DNA from: Solenopsis invicta
Taxonomy: Eukaryota > Arthropoda > Insecta > Hymenoptera > Formicidae
Reading direction: 5' to 3'
Length of the DNA: 64,000 nucleotides
Assembly: GCF_016802725.1 (NCBI RefSeq)
Contig: NC_052666.1
Span: 873,001 to 937,000, forward strand
Under the pieces are notes generated by a model. It did not search any database, had not been told where the DNA came from, and was given only the letters and a program-made list of their open reading frames with translations. Shown in pieces: positions 1-13,497 of the stretch. How positions within the stretch are numbered: the first letter of the stretch is position 1; each line of letters starts with the position of its first letter. The position numbers were made by a program, and so were the translations under genes.

Positions 1-395
1 TTACTTATAAAGAACGCATATATAAATACAGAGAATGTAAAATCTTGAACCTAGATGCCGAATATACACGTAATAAATACAGAAGTAATGCAACTCGATT
101 TGTAAAATATTACGTTTTCACCTGGAAATCTCTTCTTATCCTTTTTCTAGAAAAATTCAGCTAAAAACTGCAATTTACGAAAAATAATGTTACAGCGCAA
201 ACGATTCTCGCGAGACAGTTCAATTTGCGCTATTTTGAGTTCTTGTTTGAGCCACTGTGTTCCAACTTATATTCATGCTGTAAAAAAAATAATATCTTGT
301 TACATTTCAAAACTTAATAAAATAATTAACAATATTATTAGACTGCGACAATTACTCCCCCCCCTCTCTCTCTCTCTCTCACACACATTATTTTC

Positions 396-3300
396 TCACG
401 AACCTGTAAAACCTTGCGGTGGTTGCCCCGGAACTGAGTATTGTGGTCTAAAATTCCCGAAATTAACAGCACCCGCGAATGAAGCCGGCAATTGTCCTCC
501 AGAGAAACCAGCCGGAAATTGTTGAGCTAGTAATGCAGCCTGTCCAGTCTGCGAACTAGTACCACCGGGCGCAGTAGCCGCCAGACGACTCAATATCGAC
601 CTTTCTGACATCTGAAGTCTCTGAGCGACTGGTGGGATACGGGCCAAAGTTGCTGGCAAACGACTCACGTCTGATTTCATATCAGACAACAACTCTTCCA
701 ATTGATTTAACACCTATAGAAAAGAACACAAACACATTTAGATTATCATTGCATCGGGGAAATTTATTTTATTATTATTATTAATAATAATAAATTAATA
801 TTATTATTAATATAATAATGTTTGGATTTAGTTGAACCGACCTTATGTAATACAGCATTCGCCGGTTTATTACCGGCGAGACTCTCTTTACTAAGATGTT
901 GATGGGATTCAGCAAGACATTCAACCTCGGCAAATCGTGCATTAAGACTCATAGCAGGATGATTAGGATCCTGCGTGAGATTCAAGTAGGCAGCTCGCCT
1001 TAATTGTTCTTCGATTACCAAAGCTTGTTCTAAAAGTTTAAAACGCCTGGCCAAGAACTTGTTCTTTATCTCCAAAAAGTTGCCTTTCCCCATATCCATC
1101 TTAAATGGTTCGTTGATAATCGCAAACCTGTAATAAACATGATAATTTAGTATAAATAAAAATAAGAGAATTTTTAAGTAATAATAATTAATGACCACTT
1201 CATGATCTTGAAACTAGAATTTTCATTTAGCAATTTACAGGAATACGCATCTTGTATTTGCTGTAACTCTAAGATATTAAGCACTCCAAGGTAACCAACT
1301 ATTATCAAGGACTATCTATAAAGGAAAGTTTTTATTACCGAATATCATTTTGAATGTCCTGCCAGCGTCCATAACCATGCGTGACAATACCAGCCAAGAG
1401 CCAATAATCGTGTCGGCGATGCCAGATATCATATTCGCGCCCCGGCACTGCAGCCTTTTCTTCATTCAGCCAAAGCGTGTGTAATTCTGTGAAACCACCG
1501 TCGGCTATGTTAAACATGAATTTACGCTTAGGCTTAATTACTTCTTCAGAGTCTTTGACATCTTTTTCTTTGTTATCTTTCTCCTAGAAAAGAAAGCAGT
1601 GTAAGTTGAATTGACAAGACACAAACTCTTTTACAATTTCGCACGTGTATGTACGTACTTCTCGCTTTTCAACTTCTTCTTCGTCATCTTTCACAATAAC
1701 AACATCTTCTTCTGGTTCGGATTTCTTTATCTCACTATTCTCCGCTTTTTCGTCATGTTTTGCTACAACTTTCTCGTCTTTTACATCGGATTTGTCCTTT
1801 TCCTTTTCTGCGATCTCCATTTCAGTATCTTTCTCTTCTTTTTTAGATTCCTCCTTTTCCTTGTCTTTCTCAGAACTCGCTTCCTCTTCCTCTTTAGAAC
1901 TCTTCACGTCTTCCTTTGAGTCTTTCGCATCACCACTCTAAAAAAAAAAAACCCACAATAATAATTACCTGTTGATATATTTATAAGAAGTACAACTTTG
2001 GTAAGCTTCATATTTAGTTAAGTAAATAAACGATACTTTTGCAATAAAATTAACTGATACTAACCTCTTTATCCTTTGGTTCATCCTTGCATTCCTTGAC
2101 TTCAGATGAATCAGAATTCGTTTTATTAGTCTCGTTAGCCGCACCAGAGGTAGAAGTAGGAGTTGGTGTAGCAGCAGGGCTAGGACTGGGGGCATTCGAA
2201 GTAGCTGGAGTAGCACTAGTGCTACTAGTACCTGTTGCTGCATCTCCAACTCCCTCTCCAACCTTAACGGGCTCTACTGGTTTGCGTATCATTTCCGGCA
2301 TTGAATAATAGCCGTTAATGTGTTCAAATTCCTGCACCTGTAATATCAAAAATATTTTTCAAATATTCTTGCTCTATAACAAAGTAAAAAGATAGAAATT
2401 CAATATAATTTAACAATTTTTACCTTCTTCCTAATCAATGACATGACACCGATTCTCGTTAATACATGTTGCCGACTAAGACCTTCTCGTGGAACACCAT
2501 CAGCAAATGTTTCAGCATTGTCAGCGCCTGGTTCGCAGAGGTGTCGCATAAAGAGAGAAACATAGGCTTTAAAATTCTTCTCGGACTTGCCGCGCAGATC
2601 TCGCACCAACCTAAATAGTTTTAATAAAAAAATGCATGTTATGTATAGGTCGTGTAAAAATAGCGAAATAATTTCTAGTCGCAATGCTATAAAGCTGACA
2701 TCAACTAAAAATAAATTCTTGCTTCAAATATAAAAAAAAATTAAACAAGATTAAAATACATACATACATACACACATACATGTGTATTTTCATCTTGTTC
2801 AATTTTTTATATTATATAAATATAGATTTATACAAACACGATAATCTTAAAAAATGACTTACCATTGAGAATTAAATGCGTCTTGAGGCGGCATTCCATA
2901 ACGCATAATTGCATTGAGGAATGCCTTCCGTTGTCTAGCATTAAAACCTAATACCTGTAAAAAATATAAATGTAACAGAAAGAACGCAAAGCATGCAAGA
3001 GTATTGTAATTCATACAGACAACTCATATTAAATAAAAATTATTTTACTATAGCATTTTACTGGGTCGTAATTATTCTCAAGTTTAAAATTTGAAAATTC
3101 ACAAAAATAACATATATACATAAAATATTATATTTTTAATACCAACCTCAATATTTCCATTTACTCTGGCAAGTAGAGGTGGCAAAGGTCTATCTTTCTC
3201 GTCGCGTCGCTCCAATCTTCGTCTGCTTCTGCGAGACAATAAGTCTCCGTCACCCTTCTCATCGAAGTCATCATCCTCCTTGTCGTCGTCACTAGGTGCG

Positions 3301-6300
3301 CTAAAGTCACTATTATAATCTGACAAATTTTCTTGCCATGGCTGGTCATCTCTTGCCCCTTGGTCACCGGTTACACCACCATCCGTGTAATTAACTTGTT
3401 TCCTTACTCGTTTTCCTACAATTAATTAGATATGCATGAAAATATGTGTATGAACATTAATAGAAGTTTGAATATATTGCTTTAACATGTATCATGTATC
3501 AATGCAAATGTACCTTTTCCAAGTGTTCTAGCGATATCTTCCTGCTGCTGTTCGTAATGATGTCTAAGCAGTTTGATCCAATACGCTGGATCTGTATTCT
3601 CCGCTTCCTGCTTAATTATCTCCGTATCTGCTTCTTCCTCTGTTTCACCTTCCTTTGTTACATACGAGGCAACCTTGAAGGAACTTAAGTACTCGTTAGC
3701 CCAATTCTCCTTCTGCTCAATGCCCTCCTTACTTCTGTCCAGTAATTCAGCGACAGCCTTGTCGTCGTAATGTATAGCTTCGTCTTCCTTGCCCTCTTCT
3801 TCCTTAAATAATTCCTCCGTACCTGAAAATAAATTTATCTCATTAAATTTATTATACAAAGATACATGATTGTTGAACATGTATTATTTAGCAGCAATAG
3901 ATATTTCATTATTAGTTTATTAATAGCGTTCATAAAGCTTACCAAAACGTAAAATATCATCAAGCTCCTGTTTACTAAAGTTGGCGCCTTTGCCGCCCAT
4001 GCCTGGTCTCACAACCAAGTGAGTGAGCATCATCTTGCGCTTAGCTACTTGCGTAACTCTTTCTTCTACAGAATTACGTGTGACAAATCGGTAGATCATA
4101 ACTTTGTTAGCCTGGCCTATCCTATGAGCTCTACTGAATGCTTGAATGTCGTTGTGTGGATTCCAATCGGAATCGTAAATGATCACAGTATCTGCCGTTG
4201 CTAAGTTGATACCTAAACCACCAGCGCGCGTAGAAAGTAAGAAGACGAATTGCTGTGCACCTGTAAAATAAATTTTTGATTAAAAAAGTAGATAAATAAT
4301 TTATTCTTTTCTATGTTTTATCACAAATTATAATAGTGAATTTAAAAATAAAAATCTATCTAGCTTATTTTCAAAGTTCTTATTTAAAAATAGAAAAAAA
4401 TATAATCTTACAAAATAAAAATACGTATATAGACTTGAACAATACTTGCCAGGAGCGTTAAATCTATCGATAGCTTCTTGACGTTGCGCTCCCGTTATAT
4501 TACCGTCTATTCTTTCGTATTTGTAACCTTCACCCTCCAAATAATCTTCGAGGATATCTAACATCTTAGTCATTTGAGAGAATATAAGAACTCGATGTCC
4601 GTCATCTCGAAGTTTTTTCAGCATCTTACTCAATAAAACTAATTTGCCTGCTGCTTTAATTAGAGCTGATGTCTCGTAACTTCCGTTTGGTCCGGTCGGT
4701 GCTTCTTGCGATGCAGCGGGGAACAAGTACGGGTGATTACAGCATTTCTTGAGATCCATCATTATATTTAACAACGATACTTGCTGACCACCTCCCTTTG
4801 GATTAAGAGCTTCAAAGTTCCTTGTTAATATGTATTTGTAATATTTCTTCTGCATCGGCGATAATTCGACACGCACAATAAATTCAGATTTGCTAGGCAT
4901 GTTCTATAAAAAAATATATATATATTGTTATAATATTAATATAACACTGATTAAAATATATGATTGTTTACAGATATCTTTTACTAAAACATTTAATAAA
5001 TAGTCTGAATTGTAAAATTTCATGTGTTGTAGTAATATAATTATACAGAATTACCAACCTTCAATACATCAGCTTTTAATCTCCTCAACATATGCGGACC
5101 AAGCATTTCGTGCAGTTTCTTAACTTGGTCTTCCTTTGAAATATCCGCGAATTCGTTTTGGAACGCTGCCAGATCATTGAATTTGTCGCGACATAAGAAA
5201 TTCAATAAGTGGAACAGTTCCTCCAAATTATTTTGTAGTGGGGTACCAGTTAGCAAAAGTTTATATGCAATATTGTACGAGGCTAGTAATCTAAAGAATT
5301 TCGATTGATTCGATTTCAATCTGTGAGCTTCGTCCACAACTAAAACGGCCCAATCAATGGAACCTAAACATGCTGAATCTATCGAGATAAGCTCGTAACT
5401 CGTAAGCAAGACGTTAAACTTAATCAGAGATGATCGGATTTTGGAGGCGCGTCCGCTACGCACGGCACCTTCTTCAAATGACAATTCGTTTTCGCGAATC
5501 ACGATACGGCTATCTTTGTCACCTAAAAACATAAATAAAAACGGAATATTTTACCATTAAAATATATCACTTCTAACTACATGTCAAAGATATTCATAAA
5601 AAAGAAGATACTAACCCACATAAGTAACACAATAAAAGTCAGGTGCCCAAGTCTCGAATTCACGTTCCCAATTGATGATAGTAGACAAGGGAACAGAGAC
5701 CAAAAAGGGCCCTTTGCAATGGCCTTCTTTGTACAAGGAATATAAGAATGTTATAGTTTGAATGGTTTTTCCCAAACCCATTTCATCGGCTAAAATTGTA
5801 TCTATTCCCTGACCCCACGAGTATCTCAACCAATTTAAACCCTATAAGTTATAAAATTGTATAATGTACCACAAAACTATAAAAACTCGAAAAAATATAA
5901 TTTTAATCTCTTAAAACTTACCTCCAATTGATAATGATGCAATTGCATTCCGGTCTGATCCAAATAATCTGGCTGTCTTTCGTATTTCTTTTTGAGATCC
6001 GTCGTAGGTTTATCCGGCGGTGGCGTGTATCGTTTAGGAGTCCTCTCTTCGTCATCAATTAACTCGCGCGTTTTTGATTTCTTGCCTTTACCTGAATTGC
6101 ATTCCATTTCTTTTATAAAAGTACGAGGCACTTTACGAGAATAACGAAATTGAATCGAGCATATCTCTCACCTTTTTTCCCTTTGCGCGACGAACTGACA
6201 TCGCAACAGTTTGCGGCTCTGAGATCTAAGTAATATTCTACAGCCTGTTTCAAACCGGGGATATCTTCGTGCTCGTCTTCCCACGTCGCCTGATCGTAAC

Positions 6301-9300
6301 CGAGTTCTCTCCACTTTACAAGATATGTCGCCCTGCCATCTCTTTGCAATCGATGATTAATCACCCTGTGAACCACCAGCCATTCTGGGCGTACACCATA
6401 ACGATAGAAACGTTCCTCCAAATTGTACTCATCCCTCTCAGCAGCACCACTATGCTCTTTCAAACGCTTCACACGAGTATCACTTTCATCCAGTGGTTCT
6501 TCCAACTTTGGTGGTTCATCCATATCATATTTACGATAATAATTCCTAATTACATAAAAATCATATACATAAGCATAGTATATGTATATAGATATAATTA
6601 CGCAAATAATATCATTGCTGAAAAGATATCTACCTGTACATAAGAGGATGAAAAACATCAAGTTGTAATTCTGTTATCCAATCGCAATGCCAATAAGACA
6701 TATCTGCCCACTTAACAAAGAATTCACGCATTTTTCTTTGCTTAGGTGCAGCCTTACTCGTGGAAGGTTCCTCGGATGGAGTGTCTGTACACTCTTTCCA
6801 TCTCCAAGTTAATATTTTTGCCACTAAAAAAAGTATAAATTTAAATATTAAGATAAATTAATATTTCTGGGCAATCTTAAATGTCTAATGCGTTTAATAC
6901 TGCATACAGTGGTAAAATACAGTACAATATAAAATTACTAAGGAAACGTATTATAAAAATAATGAAATACCTCTTCCTCTTAATGGTGGACAAGAGCATC
7001 TAGGACATTTCCAATCGCCATCAGGAATCTCCGATAGAGGAGGATTCAGACAATGCGTGTGATACGCGCTTGTACAACTATCGCAGCATAATAATTCTCC
7101 GCCATCCTTGCACACTCTACAGAATTCCATATGTTCGTCGTCGTCTTCTGCTGCGCCTAACAATACAAATAAAATTATAAATTGTCGCTCACAACGATAT
7201 CCAAAGATTCGTTTTAGAAAGGAAGGAGAATCAGAGTGGTATGGGAGGACATATGGGTACCTGTAATACCTTCTCCTTCACAATGAGCACAGCTCCACTT
7301 CCCTTCGGGCGTCTCTTCCATTTCGGGTTCTAAGCATACTAAATGGTATGCCCTGGGACATGTGTCGCACAATATAATCTCGCCACCTTGCTGACACACT
7401 TCACAATAATCCTGATGGTCAGTCTATAGAGAACAAAAAAAAAAAACCCAGAAAATAATTATTCTATTTTAATCAAGATAAAATAATTTACATGATGAAA
7501 GATGTATGAACGAAATTAGGACATAATTAAGCACAATTTAAAGCATGTTGCATAAGATGTTATGCAGCTTTAAACATTGCAAAAAGAAGAAAAGTTTATA
7601 ATTATATTGAGGCAGAGTCAGACAACGTAGCATATGCGTTCTTGAAGTTTTCTAAATTTCCACTTGCAGATACGTAACACGTTTTTATTGCCAATCTTTA
7701 AATTTTGCATATATTAAACACATATTATGATCTTTGTTTAACTGAAGTTAAAATTTGTTACGTAACTAATTATCGAGAAGATGGCCTTATATAGAAAGAT
7801 TTGTGTAAATATTTAAAATTTTTAGAAATTATAAAAATAATTGCAACTATAATAATTAACAAGCATAATGATTAGACATGCGTCGACTAGCAAATTATAA
7901 ATAAATCTTCAAGCTTTTAGTATGAGAATTACATGACAATCAATGATCGCAAGCATGTTTAAAACAACAATGAACGCATAAGCAAATGCTGCTTAACTCT
8001 ACCTGGAGACCTTCCTCTCCATCCGGGAATTTAGAAGTCGTTTTTGTCTTCTTCTTTTTCTTGGTCTTGTTGCCGATTTTAGTTTTCGCCTTTCTGCGAA
8101 CTGGTGGTTCAGCTGGTGGTTCTACCCCACTCTCTTCAACGTTGCCCTTGTTACCCTCAGTACCAGGAGTTTCTTCCGCATCAGCCAACATTTGCTCAAA
8201 TTCTACGTCTGAATCCGGTGCAGAACCAGCGGCACTCCCTTCCGCTTCTTCATCCTAAATAATTTAAAAGATTTAAGTAAAAATCTAGTCCACATAGAAA
8301 ATGATTAGAAAAGGAAACAGCGTCGTACATACCGAACTTCCCCGTTTACGTTTCCCAAGCTTAATCTTAAGTGTTGGTACTTTCGACGCCTTTTTCCCTT
8401 TCTTTGCTCTCGAACCTCGCGATTTTCTCTTTCTGTCACTATCCTCATCGTCTTCCTCCTCATCTTCGGCTTCTTGCATAGCACCACTTCGATTTGTTCT
8501 AGCGTTTCTACTATCATCATCCACATTTGTGGACGAAACATCCGCGTCTGGTTGCGTATGTGGATTTAATTCAGAGAAATCGCGCCACTTGGCTGCCACC
8601 AACATCATAAGTTTTGACATTGGAACCTAATCATTTAAAAACAGAAATTATTTAAGTAAATATAATATTAGCTGATAAACGATCATATTGCATGTACAAA
8701 ACTATCGAAACATAAAGACTCACTTTTGGATTTTCTTTTGCTAAGAGTGGTCTGACGTGTTGTTGAAACAGCTTGTACGTCGTTAAGTTTTGGAAATCAG
8801 CGTCGGAATATTCAATTTGTACGTCTGTTAAGCCAAATGTATTGCATACTTCTTCAATGGTGGGCATGCCTGTTGTAGGTTCCTGGCTTTGAGTAGTCGG
8901 CGTGTTATGGCTAGAAGATTTTCTGGACGACGATTTTCTGCTTTTTTTGTTGACTGCATAGTCGCTATCCTCGCCAGCCGCGTCACCAGCAGCCGCTTCA
9001 CCACCACCGAAATCACTTTCCTAAAGTTTCATATAAAATATTCAGCTGAGTAAATGTACAGTTTTAACTTGAGTAACAAGCAAACATATATTACGCAATA
9101 GTGTTTCCTTACATCTCCAGAATCAGATTTTTTCTTTTTCTTCTTTTTCTTTCCCTTTTTATCTTCACTGCGTGCTTTTCGCTTCTTGCCCTTCTTCTTT
9201 TTTCGCTCTTCAGGCTCGTAATCATCATCTTCTTCCTATAAATTTTCATTTTCTTTAAAATTTTAGACATCAAATATTCAAGTCATTATCAAGATGTCAC

Positions 9301-11876
9301 AAAAATAAGAAATGGTATTATAACTCATAGTTATAAATTATAACATTATCGACTTATTAACAATGCTGTAGAGCGTGTAACTCACTAGTCTTTGAGATTC
9401 TTCAGCATCAGACGACCCATCTACTTGCTGGCCAACATTTGATATCTGTCCTCCTGTCTCGTCCATGTCATCCTCTCCTAAAAAAAAGAGATTTAAATAT
9501 CCAATGTGCAACTGTAAATTCTCTTCCTTCCATCGTAGCAATTAATATCGCTATTTTCTATTGTATTTGCATCTGTGCAAATATTTTGCAAAGATAAAAA
9601 AAAGGAAGTCATTCCTTAAACTGGTTTTCCTTGTAAGAGCAATAATGAAAGCAGAATGGCGCAATGACTTCCTCTTATTTTTCCTTCATGAAAGACCTCT
9701 GTTGCCACAGAGCAGCGGCAAAATTTCTTTCTTGCAAACGCAGCAATGTTTATTACATCAAACACTCATATAAATCCAACACTTTTTGTACCTTACGAAT
9801 CACTGTCCAAGCTTTTCGAACGAGTCGTCCAAGCCGACAACTTTCCGGCCGAATTTCGAGTGATAATCTGAGAGAAACGAATTAAATAATAGCGAGATGA
9901 AGCTGAACTCGAATTCGACTCGCGTTTCAATTCGTCACTGAAGAGAGACCGAAGACTCGCAGCGGCACGCGACAACGGCCGAATCAATCGCGCTTCGCAA
10001 CACGGTGCGCGGCGGTGTATCCTTAATAATGTATACACGACGGGCGCGGGGCGCGAGCCGCGAGCGAGAATCTCGGAAAGGTATATCGATGTAAAGGTGA
10101 GAGAGAGGCGTGCGCGAGATACACTTTCGGCGGCAGCGGTAGCCGCGGCGACGGCGACGACGGCACCGGGAAGGACTCGCTTCCTCGCGAACGCGAAGGA
10201 CGAATTTTTGAACTAATCAACGTTCCGCGAGTTGCTCATCGCGAGGGTACATCCGCCATTTTCTTTAATAGGGCCATACGTACGCTACGTACATTTGACA
10301 TACGGGCGCGCGTACGCGCGCGCGGCCACACACACATGCACGCGGTCGGTCGCTCGCGCGCGCGCGTTTATACGTGTGCGCGCGTGTGCATTTGCGCACG
10401 CGCGTATTCGCGCGCGACATCGGCGCGCTTAATTTCCGTCGGCAGCCTACGATTCTACCTACCGAAGGACGTAGGATCCGTTCACTCGCGGGCAAACTTT
10501 TCGCGGGACACCGCGGCGGCAGCGACGGCGGCGGTGGTGGTGGTGGTGGTAGTGGTGGTAGTGGTGGTGGAGGTTAGACGCCGGCTAACGCCGACTCGCG
10601 CGTGTGCGTGTTCACCTGCGTGCGTGCGTGCACGCGCCGCATACAGCGACGCGACGGGCGTACGTGAAACGCGGATCCATAACTCGGTTTTTTTTTCCTT
10701 CTTTTGCGCGGACGCATCGTAACATGGCGCAAATGCAATTATGCCTCGTCGATTGGGAATCGTTCGTCGCCGCGGAACCCGGCGGAGCGAGTGAGAGAAA
10801 CAGAGAGAGAGGGAGGAGGCGTCGATCTCGCTCCTTTCAACGCGAGCGATTCGCGCGGTGCCCCGTCGACGACCTTAACGAGCGTCTCTGTCGCGAGATC
10901 GCGGAGATTGGAGGAGGACGGAGCACAGGAGCCGCCACCGCCGTCGCCGCCGAGTCGGTCATTACCGCGAGTGCACGAGCGCCTTCTTGCAACCATGTTA
11001 GATTTGCAAATCGACAACCATGGCTGCGCTCGCGATTTTTGTAACTGCCAATGTTCCGTGACTCATCTATGAATAATTGTAATTCCGGTTACGACGAGAG
11101 CGTTTTTCGCCGAGTATGCCGCGATGGGAATCAAGCTCCGCGTGCCGGGAGAGGAGCTGACCAGGATAAAAACGTTCACGATGATTCTGGGACCGAAGAT
11201 TATACTCGTTCATTGCAGGATTATCGAGAAACGCGTGCCCCCTCCCCTCTCTTCCCGAAAGCCTCGAACGAAATTCCCGATTTCCCACTGTCTCTGACGA
11301 GCGCTGGAATGCGCTGATATAAAGTAAACATCACGAAAGACAAATCGAAAGTATCGGAGCTCGGAGCACGCACGGAGGAAGAGAGAGAGAGAGACAGACG
11401 GACAGATAGACAGAGAGAGAGACAAAACGCGCACCATGTGCTCTCCTAATCTCGATGTCACTTGCCACCTTTCGCGAAAGGGGGTAACCTCTCTATCTTT
11501 GGCGTGCGCGACGGAAAGCTTTGTTGCAGTTTACACCGGCGTCGGTTGACAATCGAAGGTTAGAGACGCCGCGGGGCAGCCGGCTGAAACCGGCGCGACG
11601 GCATCGGCGTCCTCGTCATTGTCATCATCGTCGTCGGCGCCGACACGAGAGCCGCCGCGCGATTGACATGGCAGCCATTGACGTGAAAAGCGCGCGTCCC
11701 GCGCTGCACTCGGGATCGCTCCACGCGGTGATCGCTCCGGTGTCGTTCGTCTAGTCCCTTGTCTCTTTCTCTCTCTCTCTCTCTCTTTCTCGCTCGCTCG
11801 CTCGCTCGCTTCACACATCTCTTTCGCTCTTTCTCTCACCTGCGTAATTCTCGTCCACCTCCTCGTCCGACGCCAT
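396..11876 (-). CDS. Mi-2: Chromodomain helicase DNA-binding protein Mi-2 (CHD3/4/5 family), 24 coding exons
   Basis: This is the ATP-dependent nucleosome remodeller of the NuRD/dMec complexes; it acts in the nucleus. Coding exons in transcript order: 11876-11840, 9477-9386, 9235-9113, 9020-8724, 8626-8333, 8254-8003, 7423-7261, 7156-6971, 6823-6634, 6545-6172, 6091-5922, 5841-5616, 5522-5059, 4903-4450, 4260-3943, 3822-3514, 3415-3147, 2954-2863, 2610-2424, 2337-2065, 1937-1659, 1583-1339, 1127-842, 713-396. All phases close, giving about 1965 aa, close to fly Mi-2. Order of parts: acidic/lysine-rich N terminus; two PHD fingers (CEVCQQGGEIILCDTC and CRVCKDGGELLCCDSC, about residues 370-480); tandem chromodomains (about 482-670); SNF2 ATPase with Walker A DEMGLGKT (near 744) and DEAH box VVDEAHRLKSN (near 866); helicase C domain ending in the STRAGGLGINLA and AHRIGQ motifs; then the CHD C-terminal domains and a Gly/Gln/Pro-rich tail. 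One intron (4261-4449 side) uses a GC donor. The last exon could in principle continue past 396. Confidence 0.96.
10303..10430. repeat. Alternating purine-pyrimidine tract (potential Z-DNA)
   Basis: A run of CG, CA and TG dinucleotides with few breaks over about 125 bp lies inside Mi-2 intron 1. Such tracts are known to favour left-handed DNA under negative supercoiling. Confidence 0.6.
11840..11876 (-). CDS. Mi-2: First coding exon of Mi-2 (12 codons plus 1 nt)
   Basis: The minus strand reads MASDEEVDENYA followed by one G and a GTGAGAG donor. It joins in phase 1 to the exon at 9477 to give a continuous acidic start (…NYAGEDDMDETGG). The MASDEEVD start matches the conserved N terminus of insect Mi-2 proteins as I know it. 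The exon is too short for ORF callers and lies 2.36 kb from exon 2, so it is easily missed. The next upstream sequence is CpG-rich and should hold the 5'UTR. Confidence 0.88.
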
Positions 11877-12650
11877 TCTCCAGCGAACCCGCTGCTTCTC
11901 GGCACCAAGGATGACGAGACAACGAGCACAACACGATCACGACACAGCGGCAACAACGACCGACGACGACAGCGGTAGCGGCGAGACGACGCTTCCCGCT
12001 CGGCGACGGGGACGCGCTCGTGCTCTGTCCTGCTCCTCTCCGTTCGCACTCTGTCCTTCACCTCTCTGTTCGCACTCCGTTCACCCTGTCCTTCTCACGG
12101 GCGCGCGAAAAACCCCACGGAAGCGCAACACACACACGGCAACCTGCTCCTCCGTGCGGCCCGACTGACCTGACTTTCGGCGTGTCGTCGCTCGGTGTAT
12201 ACTCTCGCACGGTACACGCACTGTACCGCGTACTGTATGTGTACACGACGCGAACGCTATTTCGCCGCCGCTACTGTTTCGCCATCGTCGCACGATTCGT
12301 CGTTTCCCCTCGTTCCACTCTCCCTCCTCGCGCCGAGCGACGAGACTGTGCGCGAAGCTTTTCCTCTCCTTTCTCTCTTTCGTCCTCTCCTCTCGCTCCA
12401 CCGTGTGCACCGATTCCGACGCGCGGCGCGGATTCTCTTCTCACCACGAGAGCGCTCCTCCTCGACAAAGTACCGACGGTTTCTCCTCTGTCCTTTCTCA
12501 CCTCTTCCTCACCCCCTCAGCCCCTCGATTACCTCTCTGTCATTCTTTCCTCATCTTGTCTATCTTTCTATCTATCTATCTATCTACCTGCCCATTATAC
12601 CGCCACGTCGAATTGCGTTTCGCGTTCCCTCTATAGGCGAGTTTTTTAAT

Positions 12651-13490
12651 TCATCGATTAATCAATGTTGCATATTATGCGCAAATGCAACTCTGCTATA
12701 TATGTAAAAAAAAGTTGCATTTGTGCAAACAGTTGCAATGTGATCGATCAATTTGATGAAGTAGAGAACTCATCGCCTTATCTTTCCACGTGTTCATGCT
12801 TCCATACAGCTTTTGCCATTCTATTGAAACGTTTTCAGAAAATTAAAAATTCTTTTATAATTTCTGTAAGATCGAATCGATTCAATTAACGTTAGACATT
12901 GCCATTCGAAGCAAGATTTTTGTCGCTAAACAATTTCAAATTTTATCTGTATTAGTAAACTGGAATAGAGAATAATTAACGAATTATGATTAATCTCACG
13001 AATCCCGATTAACTTTAAAAAAATCGACGGATTATAAATTTATGAATCGCGCAAACTGCAAAACTTGACACTGATGATCGCACTATTTTATTTTCCCTGT
13101 CCACGTTTTCTGTAAATTTATAGTTATTTATAAAAAATATAATACTTTCAATTAATTATTAATTTTTTGTTCAAAATAATTAACAAACTAACTTGAAATT
13201 GATCAGTTTTGCAATTGATAAACTCATATAAAATTTAAGCGGCCAATTTTTAGGTTAAGACCGGCTCATAAAATTTGTTCGAAATAACCTGGTTACTTTT
13301 TTTGGCGGCACCGTTCTAGAGAAAACAGTGCGGCCAACGCAGGTGTAACTCTAACCTAACTTCTGAAGCTTGACGTTTTTGGCTGTAGAGGCTGCCACCG
13401 TGCGATTCGTTTTATTTCTCTGGTTTCGTCATACACGGCGCACGGCGCATTCACGAGGACTTTTTGACGAAATTGCAGATAAATCTTTCG
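12651..13490. other. AT-rich divergent intergenic region between Mi-2 and TIM44
   Basis: No coding signal. Simple AT-rich sequence to about 13240, then a short more GC-balanced stretch (13250-13480) containing TAGGTTAAG and, inverted, CTAACCTAAC words, which probably belongs to the TIM44 promoter/5'UTR. Confidence 0.4.
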
Positions 13491-13494
13491 TAAA

Positions 13495-13497
13495 ATG
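13495..13497 (+). CDS. Tim44: Candidate start-codon-only first coding exon of TIM44
   Basis: ATG at 13495 is followed at once by GTAAATAAG, a good donor, giving a phase-0 junction. Exon 2 needs phase 0 and has two possible acceptors six nt apart (CAATAG before 13971 and TTGCAG before 13977), yielding M-LQNVASCRR or M-NVASCRR. A weaker alternative is ATG at about 13631 (MNVK then GTTATT). Confidence 0.45.

Larger units (their letters stand above)
9900..12650 (-). promoter_or_regulatory. CpG-rich island: Mi-2 promoter, 5'UTR and first intron
   Basis: Base composition changes sharply here from AT-rich flanks to GC/CpG-rich DNA. It contains the Mi-2 start exon and intron 1, alternating purine-pyrimidine tracts (10303-10430), a GGT/GGC repeat (10530-10575), GA/CT repeats (11380-11425, 11764-11790), a CGCT repeat (11790-11812) and a CTAT repeat (12560-12592). 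A YY1/Pleiohomeotic-like AAAATGGCGG word lies on the minus strand at 10253-10262. Transcription of Mi-2 probably starts between about 11.9 and 12.6 kb; this is inferred from exon position, not from a recognised core promoter. Many ORFs in this stretch on both strands are composition artefacts. Confidence 0.6.

Noticed and set aside
1611..1941. Plus-strand Ser/Phe-rich frames opposite Mi-2 exon 21
   Set aside because: Shadows of the Glu/Lys-rich coding exon on the minus strand.
10253..10262. AAAATGGCGGAT followed by GT on the minus strand as an alternative Mi-2 first coding exon
   Set aside because: It would leave phase 0, but exon 2 needs phase 1; the exon at 11840-11876 fits both phase and the known protein start. 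Kept only as a possible YY1/Pho motif.
10232..12649. Numerous ORFs of 60-209 codons on both strands in the Mi-2 island
   Set aside because: They are Arg/Ser/Ala/Pro repeats from CpG-rich and CT-rich simple sequence, overlap one another in many frames, and show no domain.
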